Source: Sclerotiophoma versabilis (Eukaryota > Ascomycota > Dothideomycetes > Pleosporales > Didymellaceae). From it: a DNA stretch of 64,000 nt. This document shows, one piece after another, positions 10,258-21,884 of the stretch; within the stretch, counting starts at the first letter, position 1, and each line of letters begins with the position of its first letter. The notes beneath the pieces are model-generated. The model saw only the letters and a list, made by a program, of their open reading frames with translations, was not told the DNA's origin and searched no databases. Location of the stretch: the NCBI GenBank assembly GCA_012274445.1, contig JAAROD010000080.1:558001-622000 (forward strand), read 5' to 3'. A program made the position numbers and the translations under genes.

Positions 10258-13200
10258 TCATCCGATCTCCTTCACGTTGACGATACTCCCCTTCGTCTCT
10301 TCTTTGCCTTTCACCGCACCAGAATTGATCTGCGCATGCGACGACTCGTGCGTTTGCGGCAACTGTATCTGCGGTGGTGGCATATGTGGTACTTGCGTCT
10401 TCATCTGCGATTGCTGCAGAGACTGTGAACACGAGTGCGTTTGTACCGTTGTCGTGTTTTCTTTTTCTCTTTCTTCACGCTCAGCCTTCTCTTGCCCCGT
10501 AACGACACCTTTAAGTACAACTTCCAGATCTGCAAGTCGTACTGGCTTGATCAGGAACAGATTGACGCCGCTTGAGTTAGCTTCCTGCTGTGTCTCGGTA
10601 CTAGCCACACCTGTAAGTGCAATGATAGTGACAGGCGGCAGTCCGTTCCTGATTTCGTGGGCACGAATTTGGCGCGTTGCTTCGAGGCCGTCCATCTCAG
10701 GCATGTTGATATCCATGAGAATGACATCAATTCGTGCAGTCAAGTCTGCAGTGCGAGCCTGGGTCGCCGATCCGTTCATCAAGGACTGATCGTGAGCAGA
10801 CTTGTATGTGTCTAGAGCCTGAAGACCGTTGACAGCCAGGACATGGCGATGACCCAGCTTGTCGACGAAAGTGCGAAGCAGCCGCAGGTTGATGGGATTG
10901 TCGTCGACGGCCAAACAGTTCAGCGATCTCGTTGGTTTTGAGTAGGCCGACTTCTTGGCTGGGCTCAAGTTGACCGAACGTACTTCAGGGGCGCTAATCG
11001 TTGAACTGAAAGCCGGTCGAGGCTGGTCAAGAAGGCGTGTAAGCATATCCGGGCTCTGAGGTGGAGTGTTTTCCCTTAAGCTAAGCTGTGTGACCTTTTG
11101 CAGTGTTGCTTCCGTCTCGTGAACCTGACCAATCAAACGATTTGCGTGGCGGTCGAGGCAAGAGGATAGAGCTTTTGCCATCTTGTGAGGTCCAACAGGC
11201 TGGCTGATGCACTCAAAGATAACTCCAGGCACTGTGATGGCGGTAGTGGATTGTGCGGATGCAGCGCCCGGGCAGACAACAATGACTGGTGGATGATTGG
11301 TCTTGCTGGATCCTTGGCTGTGCTGAGCACGAAGTACCTTTGCAACAGATTCGGTAGCGATGATGAGATCTGGCTCCGCGGCGCAAGGGCCGCCGGCACA
11401 GGTCTTCATGCCAAACCAGTCAGCACACAGGCTGTCGAGAGCTTTCATAGAGAGCTTGGAAGCTTTCTTTCCCTTCAGGCTCCTAACGAAGTATTCTTCT
11501 TCCTCATCAAATCCCTTGAAGCAGATCTTCATACCTTGCGTGCGCTTGCAAACCTCTCGCAAATGTTTCTCTTTCTTTTGCTCAGGTCCTGTGGGACAGA
11601 AGGACGGCGACATGATCGACTCCTTGAGAGGACAGGAGACTGTGAACTTAGTCCCTAAGCCCTTCGCACTGCTGACTTCCACTTCGCCTCCCAAAGATTC
11701 AACGATCTGCTTTACGATGCTCAAACCAAGGCCGGTTCCTTGACTCAGAGGATTCTCTTGCGCGAAAGAGTGAAATAGCCTGTTGTTGATGTAGTCGTCC
11801 GACATGCCAACACCACTATCGGCTACTGAGAACCGGAACTCACGATACTCCTCAGTAGGGCTTGACTTTGGCATCACCTGGAGCTTGACCTTGATGTAGC
11901 CGGCTTCGGTGTACTTCAGCGCATTGCCGAACAAGTTCATGATGACACGTCGCCATGCGCCAGGTTGCGTACGGAAGACATAGTTTTCGCTTTGGTTGAT
12001 ATCGAGAATCAGAGTCATTGGGAGAGCCTCCTTCTTACAAGAGCTGAGCTCATATGTTTGACCAGATTTCTCTCGGTGCACATGGCCAGCAAAAATGCTT
12101 TCGACAACCTCTTCTGTAAGGACGCTCATATCAACGTCGTTGACTAATGTCATGATGTCATTCGTGTGACTTTGTCCAGGACTTATAACTTGTTTGGCGC
12201 TTTGCGAACGCTTCTTCGATTTCTTTGATGTCCCCCTGGTCAAATTATTGATCTTGGCGAAATCCAGCACGTGATTGATAGTTTCCAGAAGCGTCTTGCC
12301 GCAGTTTTCGATGGTTTGCACATGGTTGGTCTGCTGACTATCGATCGATGTGTCCTGGAGCAAGTCCGTCATACCCAGGATACCATGAAGGGGAGAACGA
12401 AGTTCGTGGCTGATGGATGAAATGAAATCAGCCTTTGCAGCGTCCGCTAGCTTAGTATCTAATCGTGCAATCTCAGCCATAACAGAGTTGCTAAAGGCCG
12501 CAAGGAAGCTTAGCTCCTGTTCGCTAGTAAAGACACGCATGGGGTCGGAGCTCCAAATAACGGCGCTGGCAAACCACCGGTCACGATGCGAGTCCCATAA
12601 TGGGTAGAGGACCAGGCTCTTCGCCCTTGGAAATACGCTTCGGAGGAAATTCTCGTCATCTTGGCTTCTTGTAGATTCTGCCTTGCGTGAAATATGGAAC
12701 GGAAAACCATCTGATGTCTCCATCTCACAGCTACCTGAAGGGGAATTGATAGCTGGGGTAGTGGAGGCTTCGTCGTCGAAATTGAAGATCTGGCCGTGTG
12801 AGTAAGAGCGAAGCAGATGCCGCAAGACACTTTCAGACATTGAGTATTGCATGTCTGAGTGATCCAAGGTTTCTCTGTTGCCCTTGCTCAAAGCGGAACC
12901 CAACAGAACACAAGGCTTGTCCGGTTCTGGCAACTGCTCGGAGAAGAGGTCGTCGTCCACCAGACCGCCGAATGTACTAATCTTAGCGTCGAAGAAAGCA
13001 ACACCATCAGCCTCAATTGCATCGACAATCATGCTTGATGCCCTGCTGAAAGCTGCTTGAATCTCGGGCGCGATCTTGCTCTTCTGATCATTCTGTGAAG
13101 ATGAAGAAGAAGTTTTGGTCGCGGTTTCTGGTGCTCTAGGAGGTTCCGGACCAAGCTCGGAAGCGGGTGTAACAACACTGCTCATTGGGCGAATACTCGA

Positions 13201-14202
13201 TGTGTCTGTATTTGTTGGGCTCTTTAGGCTCGAAAGCGCACTGTTACTTCGGTTAATGACGAACGGCTCTTGGTCAACATTCGATCGTGCTGTAGGTGGT
13301 TGTCGCTGGAGAGGTGTCTCCGAGAGTCCTGCGGACAGCGGTGTGTCCCAAGGGTCGTGCCACCAGTCTTCGAGACCGCTTTTCCCTTCAGCGAACGACC
13401 CCAAGCTCCTCACCATGATCTTGCCTCTTCGGTGGTCTTCGGTTGCCCTTGTCATCTCCAAATGTCGCATCACTGTGCCTGCCATGGCCTTGAGAAAATC
13501 CAATTGATGGGTGGAAAGGCCGTCCCGTGGGGTGTCGTCCAGGACGCAATATGTGCCAATGTTGTGCCCACTTGGGCTGCGAATAGGGACTCCCGCGTAG
13601 AAACGCGACCTGGGACTTCCTACGACTGATGGAAAGAGCTTGAAGCGGCGATCTGCCGCCAGGTCGTTGACTACAAGAGACGGAACGCTACTGAGATGAT
13701 CAAAGGGTAAGCCGGACCGATCCGCGGTGAGGTTGACGGTGTAATAGCAAATGCTCTTTTCCTTGGGGAAGATAGTGTTGCCCCAACATAGGCTGTCATC
13801 GCTAAATTCAGGCTGACCTGTGTGTAAGGATAAGGTTTTGGTGGCCTCGGCCAGGATGTAGCAGTTGCGTCGATCGAAGAAGGAGATGAGGCATCTCCGC
13901 GCGTTGAGACGCAGAGCTCCCAGCTGCGCGAAGGCAGTCAGTGCCTTGTCTTCGGAGGGCTGAGGGTGGCTCTCGAATGCGCCTGCAATCCCAAGGCCAG
14001 AGCCTGGGGTGAGAGTGGGAGGCGACGTGGGCGTGCCATGGCCGAGCGCGGGCGACGGCTGCCGGCTCAGACCCTCGTTGGAAGCACTGCGCTGCGGATA
14101 GTACCTAAGACACGAGGGTTAGCAACTATAGACGCAGAGTCGCACACGGTTGGTAGCTCACCTGTAGAACTCGCGCTCCTTTGCCAGCTCCGGATGTTCC
14201 AT
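10258..14202 (-). CDS. GAF-domain hybrid histidine kinase
   Basis: Two exons, complement(10258..14104, 14162..14202), give 1295 aa. The 57-bp intron has a GTGAGC donor and a CTTAG acceptor, and the frame is open to the upstream ATG. Order of parts: a Pro/Ser-rich N terminus; a GAF domain at about residues 60-235 (SLVVNDLAADRRFK, FYAGVPIRSPSGHNIGTYCVLDD); an H-box SHELRSPLHGILGMTDLL with phospho-acceptor His580; an ATPase with NLFGNALKYT (N box) and SLGGEV; and a receiver domain with LMDINMPEMDG, phospho-acceptor Asp1145 and the conserved LIKP lysine. The tail is Gln/Pro/His-rich. There is no transmembrane segment, so a cytosolic phosphorelay sensor feeding an HPt protein is inferred. The ligand of the GAF domain is unknown. 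Confidence 0.93.
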
Positions 14203-14995
14203 GGTCTTCTTTCGCGGCTTTGCGTGGGAGCCCGAAAGGCGAGCACTCGCAGGATCGCGGGGCCTGGGGTCAACCATCGCAAGTACTTTTGCTGTACTTC
14301 AAATCATGGGAAAGCTAGTCAGTGGCGAGTCGCAGCCAGAATGCGCACCCGTGCTCTGTGCGTCCACTAACTGTAGCACTCTGTTTCGGAGAGGTCTTTT
14401 CGCGATCTCGACGTGGGAAGAGAGCAAAGCGGAAGCAATCAGACGCAGGGTCTGCCCTAGTGGAACGGGGGTGGGGCGGAGTGCGCAGATGCAACAAATC
14501 ACAGGCCGGGCAGGCGCTTGCAATTTGGCTCTGACTGACAGGCCTGAGCGGAGGGGGTTGCACAGGCGCACCAGGTCAGCTTTGTTTGGTTCGCCTCAGG
14601 AAAATAAGCGATCCACAGGCAGGAGCCGTGCAACCGGGGGTCTACCTCCCGTCAAAAGTTGCATGGCCTGAAAAGGCCAAGAACGCCGCAACATCTCACG
14701 GTGAGACTCATGCAGACCGTACGAGGGTGTTGCAAGCTCAGCAACCTGAGCAGCAATACTGTCTACTTCAGAGCATGGCCACGCCGTCCAGGAATGCCTG
14801 ATTTATCACAAATTCAGAGTGTGTGGATCACGGCTACTATTAGCCTTCGAGCTCCACGCCGCTGCCAAGAGATCTGACTTGAGCCGCTTTACCACCCCGC
14901 CTATCGCACTTGGAGAGCTCGAACATCGCAGCTACCACTTTCTCATACCAAGCACATAATTGCATACCACCTCACTGGTATCCCCCGGGCTCACA
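14203..14995. other. divergent upstream region, kinase/QNS1
   Basis: This 0.8-kb region lies between two divergent genes. No recognisable gene, repeat or strong promoter element is seen. Confidence 0.55.
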
Positions 14996-17272
14996 ATGGG
15001 TACGTCACCCGGTTCAGCGCCGCAACTGACCGTCTTCTAACAATTCATTTTTATAGGTCGACTTCTGACGTTAGCATGCTGCAATCTGAACCAATGGGTT
15101 CTTGACTGGGAAGGCAACCGCAAGAGAATTGTAGAGAGCATCAAGATTGCCAAAGAGCGTGGCGCTGGCTTCCGAACCGTATGCTCACGTTGAATAACTG
15201 ATTCTGGACTGATTCCTGACTGCTTCTAGGGACCAGAGTATGCTATGTGTCACCCTTTCTAAGGACAGCAGTAACATCCTCCCAGACTTGAAATTACCGG
15301 CTACGGTTTGCTGGATCACTTCCTCGAAGGCGATACGTATCTTCACGCATGGGAGCAACTAGCCATCATTTTGCAGGATGAGTCAATCCACGGCATCATC
15401 GCCGATATTGGCATGCCCATCATGCACCGCAACAACAGGTATAATTGCCGTGTCATCATCTTGGACGGCAAAATCCTGTTCATTCGACCTAAGCTTTATC
15501 TCGCAAACGATGGCAACTACAGGGAGATGAGGCACTTCATCCCGTGGAATCGCCCACAACACCACGAAGAATATTATCTTCCTCAGTTCATTCAAAAGAT
15601 ACAAGGCTCCACCAAGGTACCAATTGGAGACATGGTACTCTCAACCCCAGACACTTGCATTGGCATGGAGACCTGCGAAGAGCTCTTCACACCGCTGTCC
15701 CCCCATCTAGCAATGTCTTTAAACGGCGTGGAAGTCATTACCAACTCCAGCGGTTCCCATCACTCTCTCAGGAAACTCAACACGAGGATCAGCTTGATCC
15801 AGGAGGCCACGCGGAAGTCGGGTGGTGTCTACCTGTACTCCAATCAGCAAGGTATGGATGGCGATCGACTGTACTACGACGGCTGCGCGATGATTATCAT
15901 CAACGGAGAGATTGTTCAGCAAACATCGCAGTTCAGTCTCAACGATGTCGAGGTTTGTGTTGCTACAGTTGATATTGAAGACGTCAGATCTTACCGCTGC
16001 ACGCCTTCGAGGGGTATCCAAGCCCTGAACGCACCTACTTACGAACGTGTTGAAACCTCGTTCCATATCGGCAAGGGTGAGGATGCATTCGATCCCAACC
16101 TGGCCCCAAGCCCTACTCAGGAGTTGAAGATCCATGCCCCTGAAGAAGAGATCTACCTGAGTGGATCGTGTTTCCTGTGGGACTACCTGCGACGCTCCAA
16201 CCAAGCGGGCTACCTGATCCCACTCTCTGGCGGTATCGACAGTTGCTCGACAGCAGTTTTGGTCTACGGCATGTGCAACGTCGCCTTCGAGGCTCTTCAA
16301 GCAGGCAACGCCCAGGTCAGAGCCGATATTCAGCGCATCGCAGGACCTGGCGAGGCAGAAGGCTGGCTACCTAAGTCACCTCAAGAGCTTTGCTCAAAAG
16401 TCTTCTCTTCCGTGTTTATGGGTATGGCCAAGCAATCTTCCAAAGAAACCCGCAGCCGTGCCGAACGCTTGTCCCGTGATATTGGCGCCCAACACACCGA
16501 CCTAGACATCGACTCCATCTTTGAAGCCTTCAAAGGGGTCCTCACTAAGGCCACTGGTCACGAACCCGCCTTCAAAGTCCACGGCGGCACACATGCCGAG
16601 AACCTCGCGCTGCAAAACATCCAAGCGCGCTCGCGCATGGTCCTTAGCTACGTCTTCGCGCAGCTCCTCCCCACTGTACGCCAGCGCCCCAATGGCGGCT
16701 CTCTTCTTGTACTAGGCTCCGCGAACGTTGACGAAGCACTCCGCGGCTATTTCACCAAATACGACTGCTCATCAGCCGACATCAACCCAATCGGCGGCAT
16801 CTCTAAAACCGATCTAAAGCGCTTCATTGCCTGGGCAGAAACACACCTATCGCTGCCCATCCTGCGGGAATTCCTCGATGCCACGCCGACGGCTGAGCTC
16901 GAGCCGCTCACCGAAGACTACGTGCAGTCAGATGAAGTCGACATGGGCATGTCGTACGCGGAACTCAGTGTATTCGGACGTCTACGCAAGTCTCAGAAGC
17001 TGGGTCCCTATGGGATGTTCCAGAGACTCGTGCATGAGTGGAAGGATATGCACGAGCCGCGCGTGGTGGCAGACAAGGTCAAGCGCTTCTACCATTACTG
17101 GGCCATCAACAGACACAAGATGACCACCATCACGCCGAGTTTGCACATGGAGGACTATTCGCCGGAAGACAATCGTTTCGACCTTAGGCCATTCTGCTAC
17201 CCGAGCTTTTGGTCGAGTTGGAGCTTCAAGAAGATTGATGAGGCGGTGGAGGTGTTGGAGAAGGGGAAATAG
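14996..17272 (+). CDS. QNS1: glutamine-dependent NAD+ synthase
   Basis: Four coding exons, 14996..14999, 15057..15178, 15230..15237 and 15286..17272, give 706 aa. The introns are 57, 51 and 48 bp. The enzyme converts nicotinic acid adenine dinucleotide to NAD+ with ATP and glutamine. The N-terminal nitrilase-type glutaminase has the family triad at its usual places: Glu45, Lys114 (RPKLYLANDGN) and Cys175 (METCEELF). The synthetase part has the PP-loop PLSGGIDSCSTA and later GSANVDEALRGYFTKYDCSSADINPIG. The first coding exon is 4 nt (ATGG) and the third is an 8-nt microexon. The codon of Glu45 is split between the microexon and exon 4. The protein reads through with no gap, so the model is well supported. 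Confidence 0.96.
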
Positions 17273-17598
17273 AATTGGACGGTGTAGAGAATGTTGAGTC
17301 TTTTCATCCATCATGCTGAACAGGTAGACTTGTAGATCTTGAATATATGAGAGGTACTCATTATGGCTCTATAGGCTATTTGCCATCTCATATAACCTCT
17401 GACGGCTATAACCAATTATATGCGCCGCAAGGTGTATTCAAGACCCAGTCTTCGCATCCCATATAGAGGGGTCTTTGGGCAGGCAAAAACGCTCCAGCAA
17501 CAGCACTGCCTTTGTGACCAACACAAAAAATGAACAACGACTAAATTAAACGTGCATAGAAGACATCAAAACCAGCGGATTCAAAACACTCCTCGATC
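17273..17598. other. convergent 3' intergenic region
   Basis: An AT-richer stretch between the stops of QNS1 and the HET-C-terminal-like gene. Nothing is recognised. Confidence 0.6.
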
Positions 17599-18990
17599 TC
17601 ATCTAAGCACGATATGCTTCCTCTGCGGATCCAGCTTCCTCCACGCGTCCTCATGGATCCTCCCGACCGCCACACGCTCGGCCTGGCCCCTTCCCTCATC
17701 CCATCGAATCAGCATGACATTAAGCATACACCACTCTGCAGGCTGGAAAACCTCGTCATCGAAATCAACAACCTCTTCATCCCAAACAAAGCGCTCATGG
17801 TACCAAATAGGTGTCCCCGGGGGATGCATAGTCGCGACCTGCGGCTTCCGCGTTTGCTCGTCTGGCTCAACGCGCTTGTTGCGCGAGAGCAGCACGAACT
17901 CATACGGACCGTGGTAGTGCGGCGCCGAGATGGCGGTTTCATGGGCCATTAGGACGCCGGCGTGGTTACTGTCAGGATCCAAGAGTTGAGAGCATGGGAT
18001 CTCGTGCCCTTGGTACTGCAGCTGCGAGGCTGTGAAGCCGTCTGCAGGAATGGTTTGCGCGGTGAAGCGAAGCGTGGAGCTCTCCAGTGTAGAATCGGAG
18101 CCCCGGGGGGCGTGAAAGTAGGGCGGGTACCAGATGCGTAGGGAGCTGTGCTTGTCGCGCCGGATGGTGTAGGGGGTGGACGAGGGCCCAATATGGAAGT
18201 TTTGGATCTCGGAGCGGAAGGTTTCGCCTGTGCTGCGCAGGAGCGTGTATGTGTCTGGGCAGCTGGTGGGGTCGAAGGGGAAGTTTATGCGCCCTGTGTG
18301 CGATGTCCAGCTCCAGGAGGGTTCGTTATCGTCCCTCAATGTAGAAGCATCTGATGGACACCAGAGGAGAGAGAAGTCGAACAGAGCTTCTGGGAGCCCG
18401 TGGATGAAATTTCCACCGCAGTTCTTTGTCAACTGCTTTGATGCTTTCGTAAACTCTGGGGATGTGTAAGGCCGCTGAGTGCTGGTAACAAGCTGATTGT
18501 ACTTTTGGAATCCGATGAACCAGTCATCAACTTCTTTCAAATCCAGCTCTTGGGTCTGATTTTTCGGTATGCTAGCATTAGATGCTGAGCGTATCCTGTT
18601 TACCATGCCTCGGATCGCCCGGCTTCCAGACCTGCTTGATCGCATCGAGCCATTGCTGTTGCTGGATCGGTATGATGGCTGTGGGGAGAGCTGGCTGGTT
18701 GGACTGGTTGGAGTCGGGTCTGATGACTTCTTTCTCCGTGATAGTGAGCGGCTGATCCACGCTGGCGACAATCTATCCATTGTCGATGTAGGTGTTGTAG
18801 ACATGACGAGTAGCGACATTGGTGTGTTGATCGGGTGTAGTCGGGAGATTTTCAGGTAAAGCGGTGGATAGTGAGGCAAGTGCAACTCGTGGCAAGCTGA
18901 CGTTGAAGACAGAGTAGGGCGCTTATCTGCAGGGTGGCTGCTCAGGCGTTGTTGTTCCACAGTGTCGGTTTCGCGTGGGGTTTTGTTCAC
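17599..18990 (-). CDS. protein like the C-terminal part of HET proteins, no HET domain
   Basis: Single ORF of 463 aa. The start is uncertain: Met57 (MSLLVMSTTP, 18822) or Met70 (MDRLSPAWIS) are plausible alternatives. After a Ser/Arg-rich N terminus, residues about 155-250 resemble the region that follows the HET domain in heterokaryon-incompatibility proteins: a Trp/Tyr segment, then a block ending FDFSLLWCPSD, then EPSWSWTSHTGRINFPF. The Trp-rich PSWSW signature with a preceding LLW is characteristic. No HET domain core is found in the ORF or just upstream. It may be a truncated HET derivative or an independent family; a role in self/non-self recognition is only a possibility. It is convergent with QNS1. 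Confidence 0.6.
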   Translation of the reverse strand: MNKTPRETDTVEQQRLSSHPADKRPTLSSTSACHELHLPHYPPLYLKISRLHPINTPMSLLVMSTTPTSTMDRLSPAWISRSLSRRKKSSDPTPTSPTSQLSPQPSYRSSNSNGSMRSSRSGSRAIRGMVNRIRSASNASIPKNQTQELDLKEVDDWFIGFQKYNQLVTSTQRPYTSPEFTKASKQLTKNCGGNFIHGLPEALFDFSLLWCPSDASTLRDDNEPSWSWTSHTGRINFPFDPTSCPDTYTLLRSTGETFRSEIQNFHIGPSSTPYTIRRDKHSSLRIWYPPYFHAPRGSDSTLESSTLRFTAQTIPADGFTASQLQYQGHEIPCSQLLDPDSNHAGVLMAHETAISAPHYHGPYEFVLLSRNKRVEPDEQTRKPQVATMHPPGTPIWYHERFVWDEEVVDFDDEVFQPAEWCMLNVMLIRWDEGRGQAERVAVGRIHEDAWRKLDPQRKHIVLR

Positions 18991-19648
18991 GAGCGGAAGC
19001 TTCGCCCCTCAGTGCCTACACTGCCTCCTTGGGACGCGTCTCGAACGTTTCCAACGTCTCAGGAGGTGTGCGGGACGAATGGCGAAAAGCAGTGGGTGGC
19101 TGTGCAGCTCGAGTCTGGCCGGCAGAGCCCGGCCACAGCTCTGGACACGATGCATTCTGCGTTGCTACGGTTGATCTGAAGCTGGGTACCACCTATGCAT
19201 TGCGGGGATGGGGGGCTGTATCGGAGAAGACCAGAACTGCTGTTCACATCAATGTCAAATTATTTGATGGTCCTTTGCTCTTTCGCGGCGGCTGACCAGC
19301 AGCGGCGACGGGCGAACATGGTCGGCGCAGAGCCATCCTCGCAGATGCCCGCCCTGTGTGCGCATCATAGGACTGCCGTCGACGCCGCGTTTCGCACGCC
19401 TTCAAGCCTGTGTCTTAAGCGTCGGGGTGGCCGCGCGCGATGTGCTTGCCGAAAGCTTGTGGTCAGGTGTGGCGAGTGCGTCCAGGCTGTGGCTGAGGGT
19501 GGCGCGAGCGCGAGCCCCGCGCTACTGAGATTGCGCGTTCCGAACTGATTCCGACAGGCACCAATGACGACGCGCACGTTCCGCAGCTCAGCTCCAATCG
19601 CTTTCTGGGGCAACTCTTTGAGCATTACCACGAAAGTCCACTCCAAAG
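18991..19648. other. divergent upstream region
   Basis: Lies between the HET-C-terminal-like gene (-) and the RING gene (+). Overlapping short ORFs in this GC-rich stretch have no family features. Confidence 0.5.
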
Positions 19649-20361
19649 ATGTCTGGCTACGAAGGTGAGCTGCACACAAAGGACGCACGCCTATACAGCG
19701 GTTGACGTCGACCAGTTGAACACAACATCTCCCCAAAGGACGAGACGGCGCAACCACCCCCCCGCCGGCCTGACCTCTCCACCTTCTTCTCACAGCTCGA
19801 GCTTGTCGACACGTCCGATCCGCAGGCGCACACCAATGCACATGCCCTGCCGCAGCCGGAAAACATGGCGGCGGCATTCCGCCTGCTCGCCAACGCCTTC
19901 GAGATGATGCGCGGACGACCGGCGGACGGGACCGGCGGCGGGGAGAACGACCTGCTGGCCAATATGATCGAGGTCCTGCGGCAGAATGCAGACGACCCGC
20001 CAGCAGAGCTCAAGGGCTGTCCAGACAGCTTCCTCGACGAGCTGGAGAGAGTGCCAAACAAGTCGCTTAAGCCTACAGACACATGTCCCATTTGCGTGAA
20101 TCCTTTCCTGGAGGGTGAGTGATCAGTGTGGCCTGACGAGACGAAAGCTCGGCTGACTCGGGTCGCGGAACAGACAAATACCCGCTCGTAGTTCAGCTTC
20201 CGTGCCACAAGGATCACGTCTTTGACCTGGACTGCATACGACCCTGGCTCAAGCTAAACTCGACTTGTCCGCTCGACCGCAAAGAGTTGCTCAAGAAGAA
20301 GCAGCCACCTCCACCACCTGTTGAGGATGACGAGGAAGAGTACGACGACATGTACGCATGA
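19649..20361 (+). CDS. RING-H2 finger protein, putative E3 ligase
   Basis: Three exons, 19649..19664, 19716..20114 and 20174..20361, give 200 aa. The introns are 51 and 59 bp. The C-terminal RING reads TCPICVNPFL, then LPCHKDHVFDLDCIRPWL, then STCPLDRKELL. The Cys-x-His-x2-His-x2-Cys order fits RING-H2. The last zinc ligand position is Asp (CPLD), not Cys. The intron falls inside the RING, between PFLE and DKYP. The tail is a short acidic stretch ending YDDMYA after KKKQPPPPP. An E3 ubiquitin ligase role is inferred from the domain; the target is unknown. No membrane segment is seen. Confidence 0.85.
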
Positions 20362-20516
20362 GAGACGTTCAAATGGCTCGCATTGTCACGGCGTTTTGAG
20401 AGGATACCAGCATCGTAGCGTGGGAGTTGCCAACAGAACGGAAAATCTATGAAATTTGAACAGAGCCGTTGTCCCAATATTCTCGCTACTGCCTCAACAT
20501 TTCAGATGACCTCAGT

Positions 20517-21352
20517 CTAGCGTTGCACTTTGGCCAGCTCTTGACCTCGTAGCAGCAGTGTGGGAGGAAGCAGGAGCTCGCCGTTGCTATGCATCACCGC
20601 ATCGATCAATGCCAGTGCAAGTTCGTCAGCCCTAATAAAAGAGCCTGAAGAGCCAGCAAGCCACATTGTCGCTTCTCCAATGTAACTGCTCCTCTCCACG
20701 ACCATGCCTGGACGCGCAATGATCGTCTCCCACAGGCCGCCATGTACCGATTCATTTGCGACTTCCATCATCTGCGTTTCGCCCTGGCCCTGCAACAGAC
20801 ATTAGCGCTGCAAGCGACAGTTTGCACGCCAACTCCCAGTTACTGTGCGTGCTACTGCGATCGAGCACGAGACTAAATAAAGAATGACCCATACCTTCAT
20901 CTTTCTTACGTTTGCTTTCATCCACAACGATTTCTTCTGATCACGTTCAACCAATGCGCCGCTTAAGTGCAGGTATTTGAATCGCTTGCCATGACTAGCG
21001 AGGCTCGGCGTAATGGCATTTGCGAATGCTCTGGGATACTTGAGTTCCAAGACTGGGTCCCCAGCAGTCGTTGTCATGCACCTTGCGGCATCAGTGTTGC
21101 ATCGCTGCAATACTCTGAGAGTAATCACCATATACACGCGTCGGCGCCAATTAACTCGGCAACGACGTCATCAGAGTAAACATTGAAGTCCTCCAGCACT
21201 AGTACTCTCACTTTGACATGGCGCGCGAGATCTGGCATGGGACGCCGAGACAACGCAATCACCGATGTTATTGTTGGATTTTGGACCGCCTGATTTAGGA
21301 CGTGCCTTCCGATACGACCTGTCACGCCTGACAGAATGATTGTGAATGTCAT
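20517..21352 (-). CDS. NAD(P)-binding NmrA-like oxidoreductase
   Basis: Three exons, complement(20517..20789, 20895..21081, 21129..21352), give 227 aa. The introns are 105 and 47 bp; the short one has a GTGATT donor, an ACTGAT branch and a GCAAG acceptor. The N terminus is a Rossmann loop, ILSGVTGRIGRHVL, in a TFTIILSG strand, followed by VIALSRRP. Later come GADACIW, YPRAFANAI, YLHLSGALVERD and the typical IIARPGMVV segment of NmrA/atypical SDR proteins. The short length fits the single-domain class. It is divergent from the transcription factor gene 0.53 kb away, which may suggest a regulator-target pair. The substrate is unknown. Confidence 0.75.
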
Positions 21353-21884
21353 CTTGGTAATCCAGAATTTGGCATAAGTTGTGGTGAGCTTCCGGGGCCG
21401 GTTGGCTTGATAAGTAGGCCCCGTGCGAGCGAACGAGCGGAGTTAACTGGTATAAGCAAATGCCCGAACCGTGTAACCGGGGTTATCATTACCCCATGCC
21501 GAACGCCAACATGAAGGACAGATGCAAGGAATTATCGCGAGACATGTTTGCTGGAGATTTCTATGGTAGGCAAAGCATGCTTTATCGAGAGTAGGGCTGT
21601 CCCCACCGTCGCATACCTGTTTGTTAAACCGAGGCGATGTTGTCGCGCTAAGATTGCGGTAGATCCATGCGGGTGTTTTAGTAGAACGCGCCAACCGTGG
21701 TGGAGGTACGGACGAGACCTCGGGCGAATCCTAACGGGCTATTTCCACACCTCAGCGTTCGCCATGCACACGACACTCACCCCACTATGAAAGCGGCATG
21801 TCTTCTCACACACAATATGCATCGACCTGCAAGCGCGACGAGGTGTTTTGAAGTGATCAGAATCAGACATAAGGGCATCAACCC
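21353..21884. promoter_or_regulatory. divergent promoter, reductase/transcription factor
   Basis: A 532-bp region between two divergent starts. No palindrome pair of the CGG type usual for Zn2Cys6 factors stands out. The sequence is otherwise unremarkable. Confidence 0.4.

Noticed and set aside
21120..21137. Apparent stop and frameshift in the NmrA-like gene
   Set aside because: A 47-bp GT-AG intron with an ACTGAT branch point removes it and restores a continuous family-like protein, so it is not a pseudogene.
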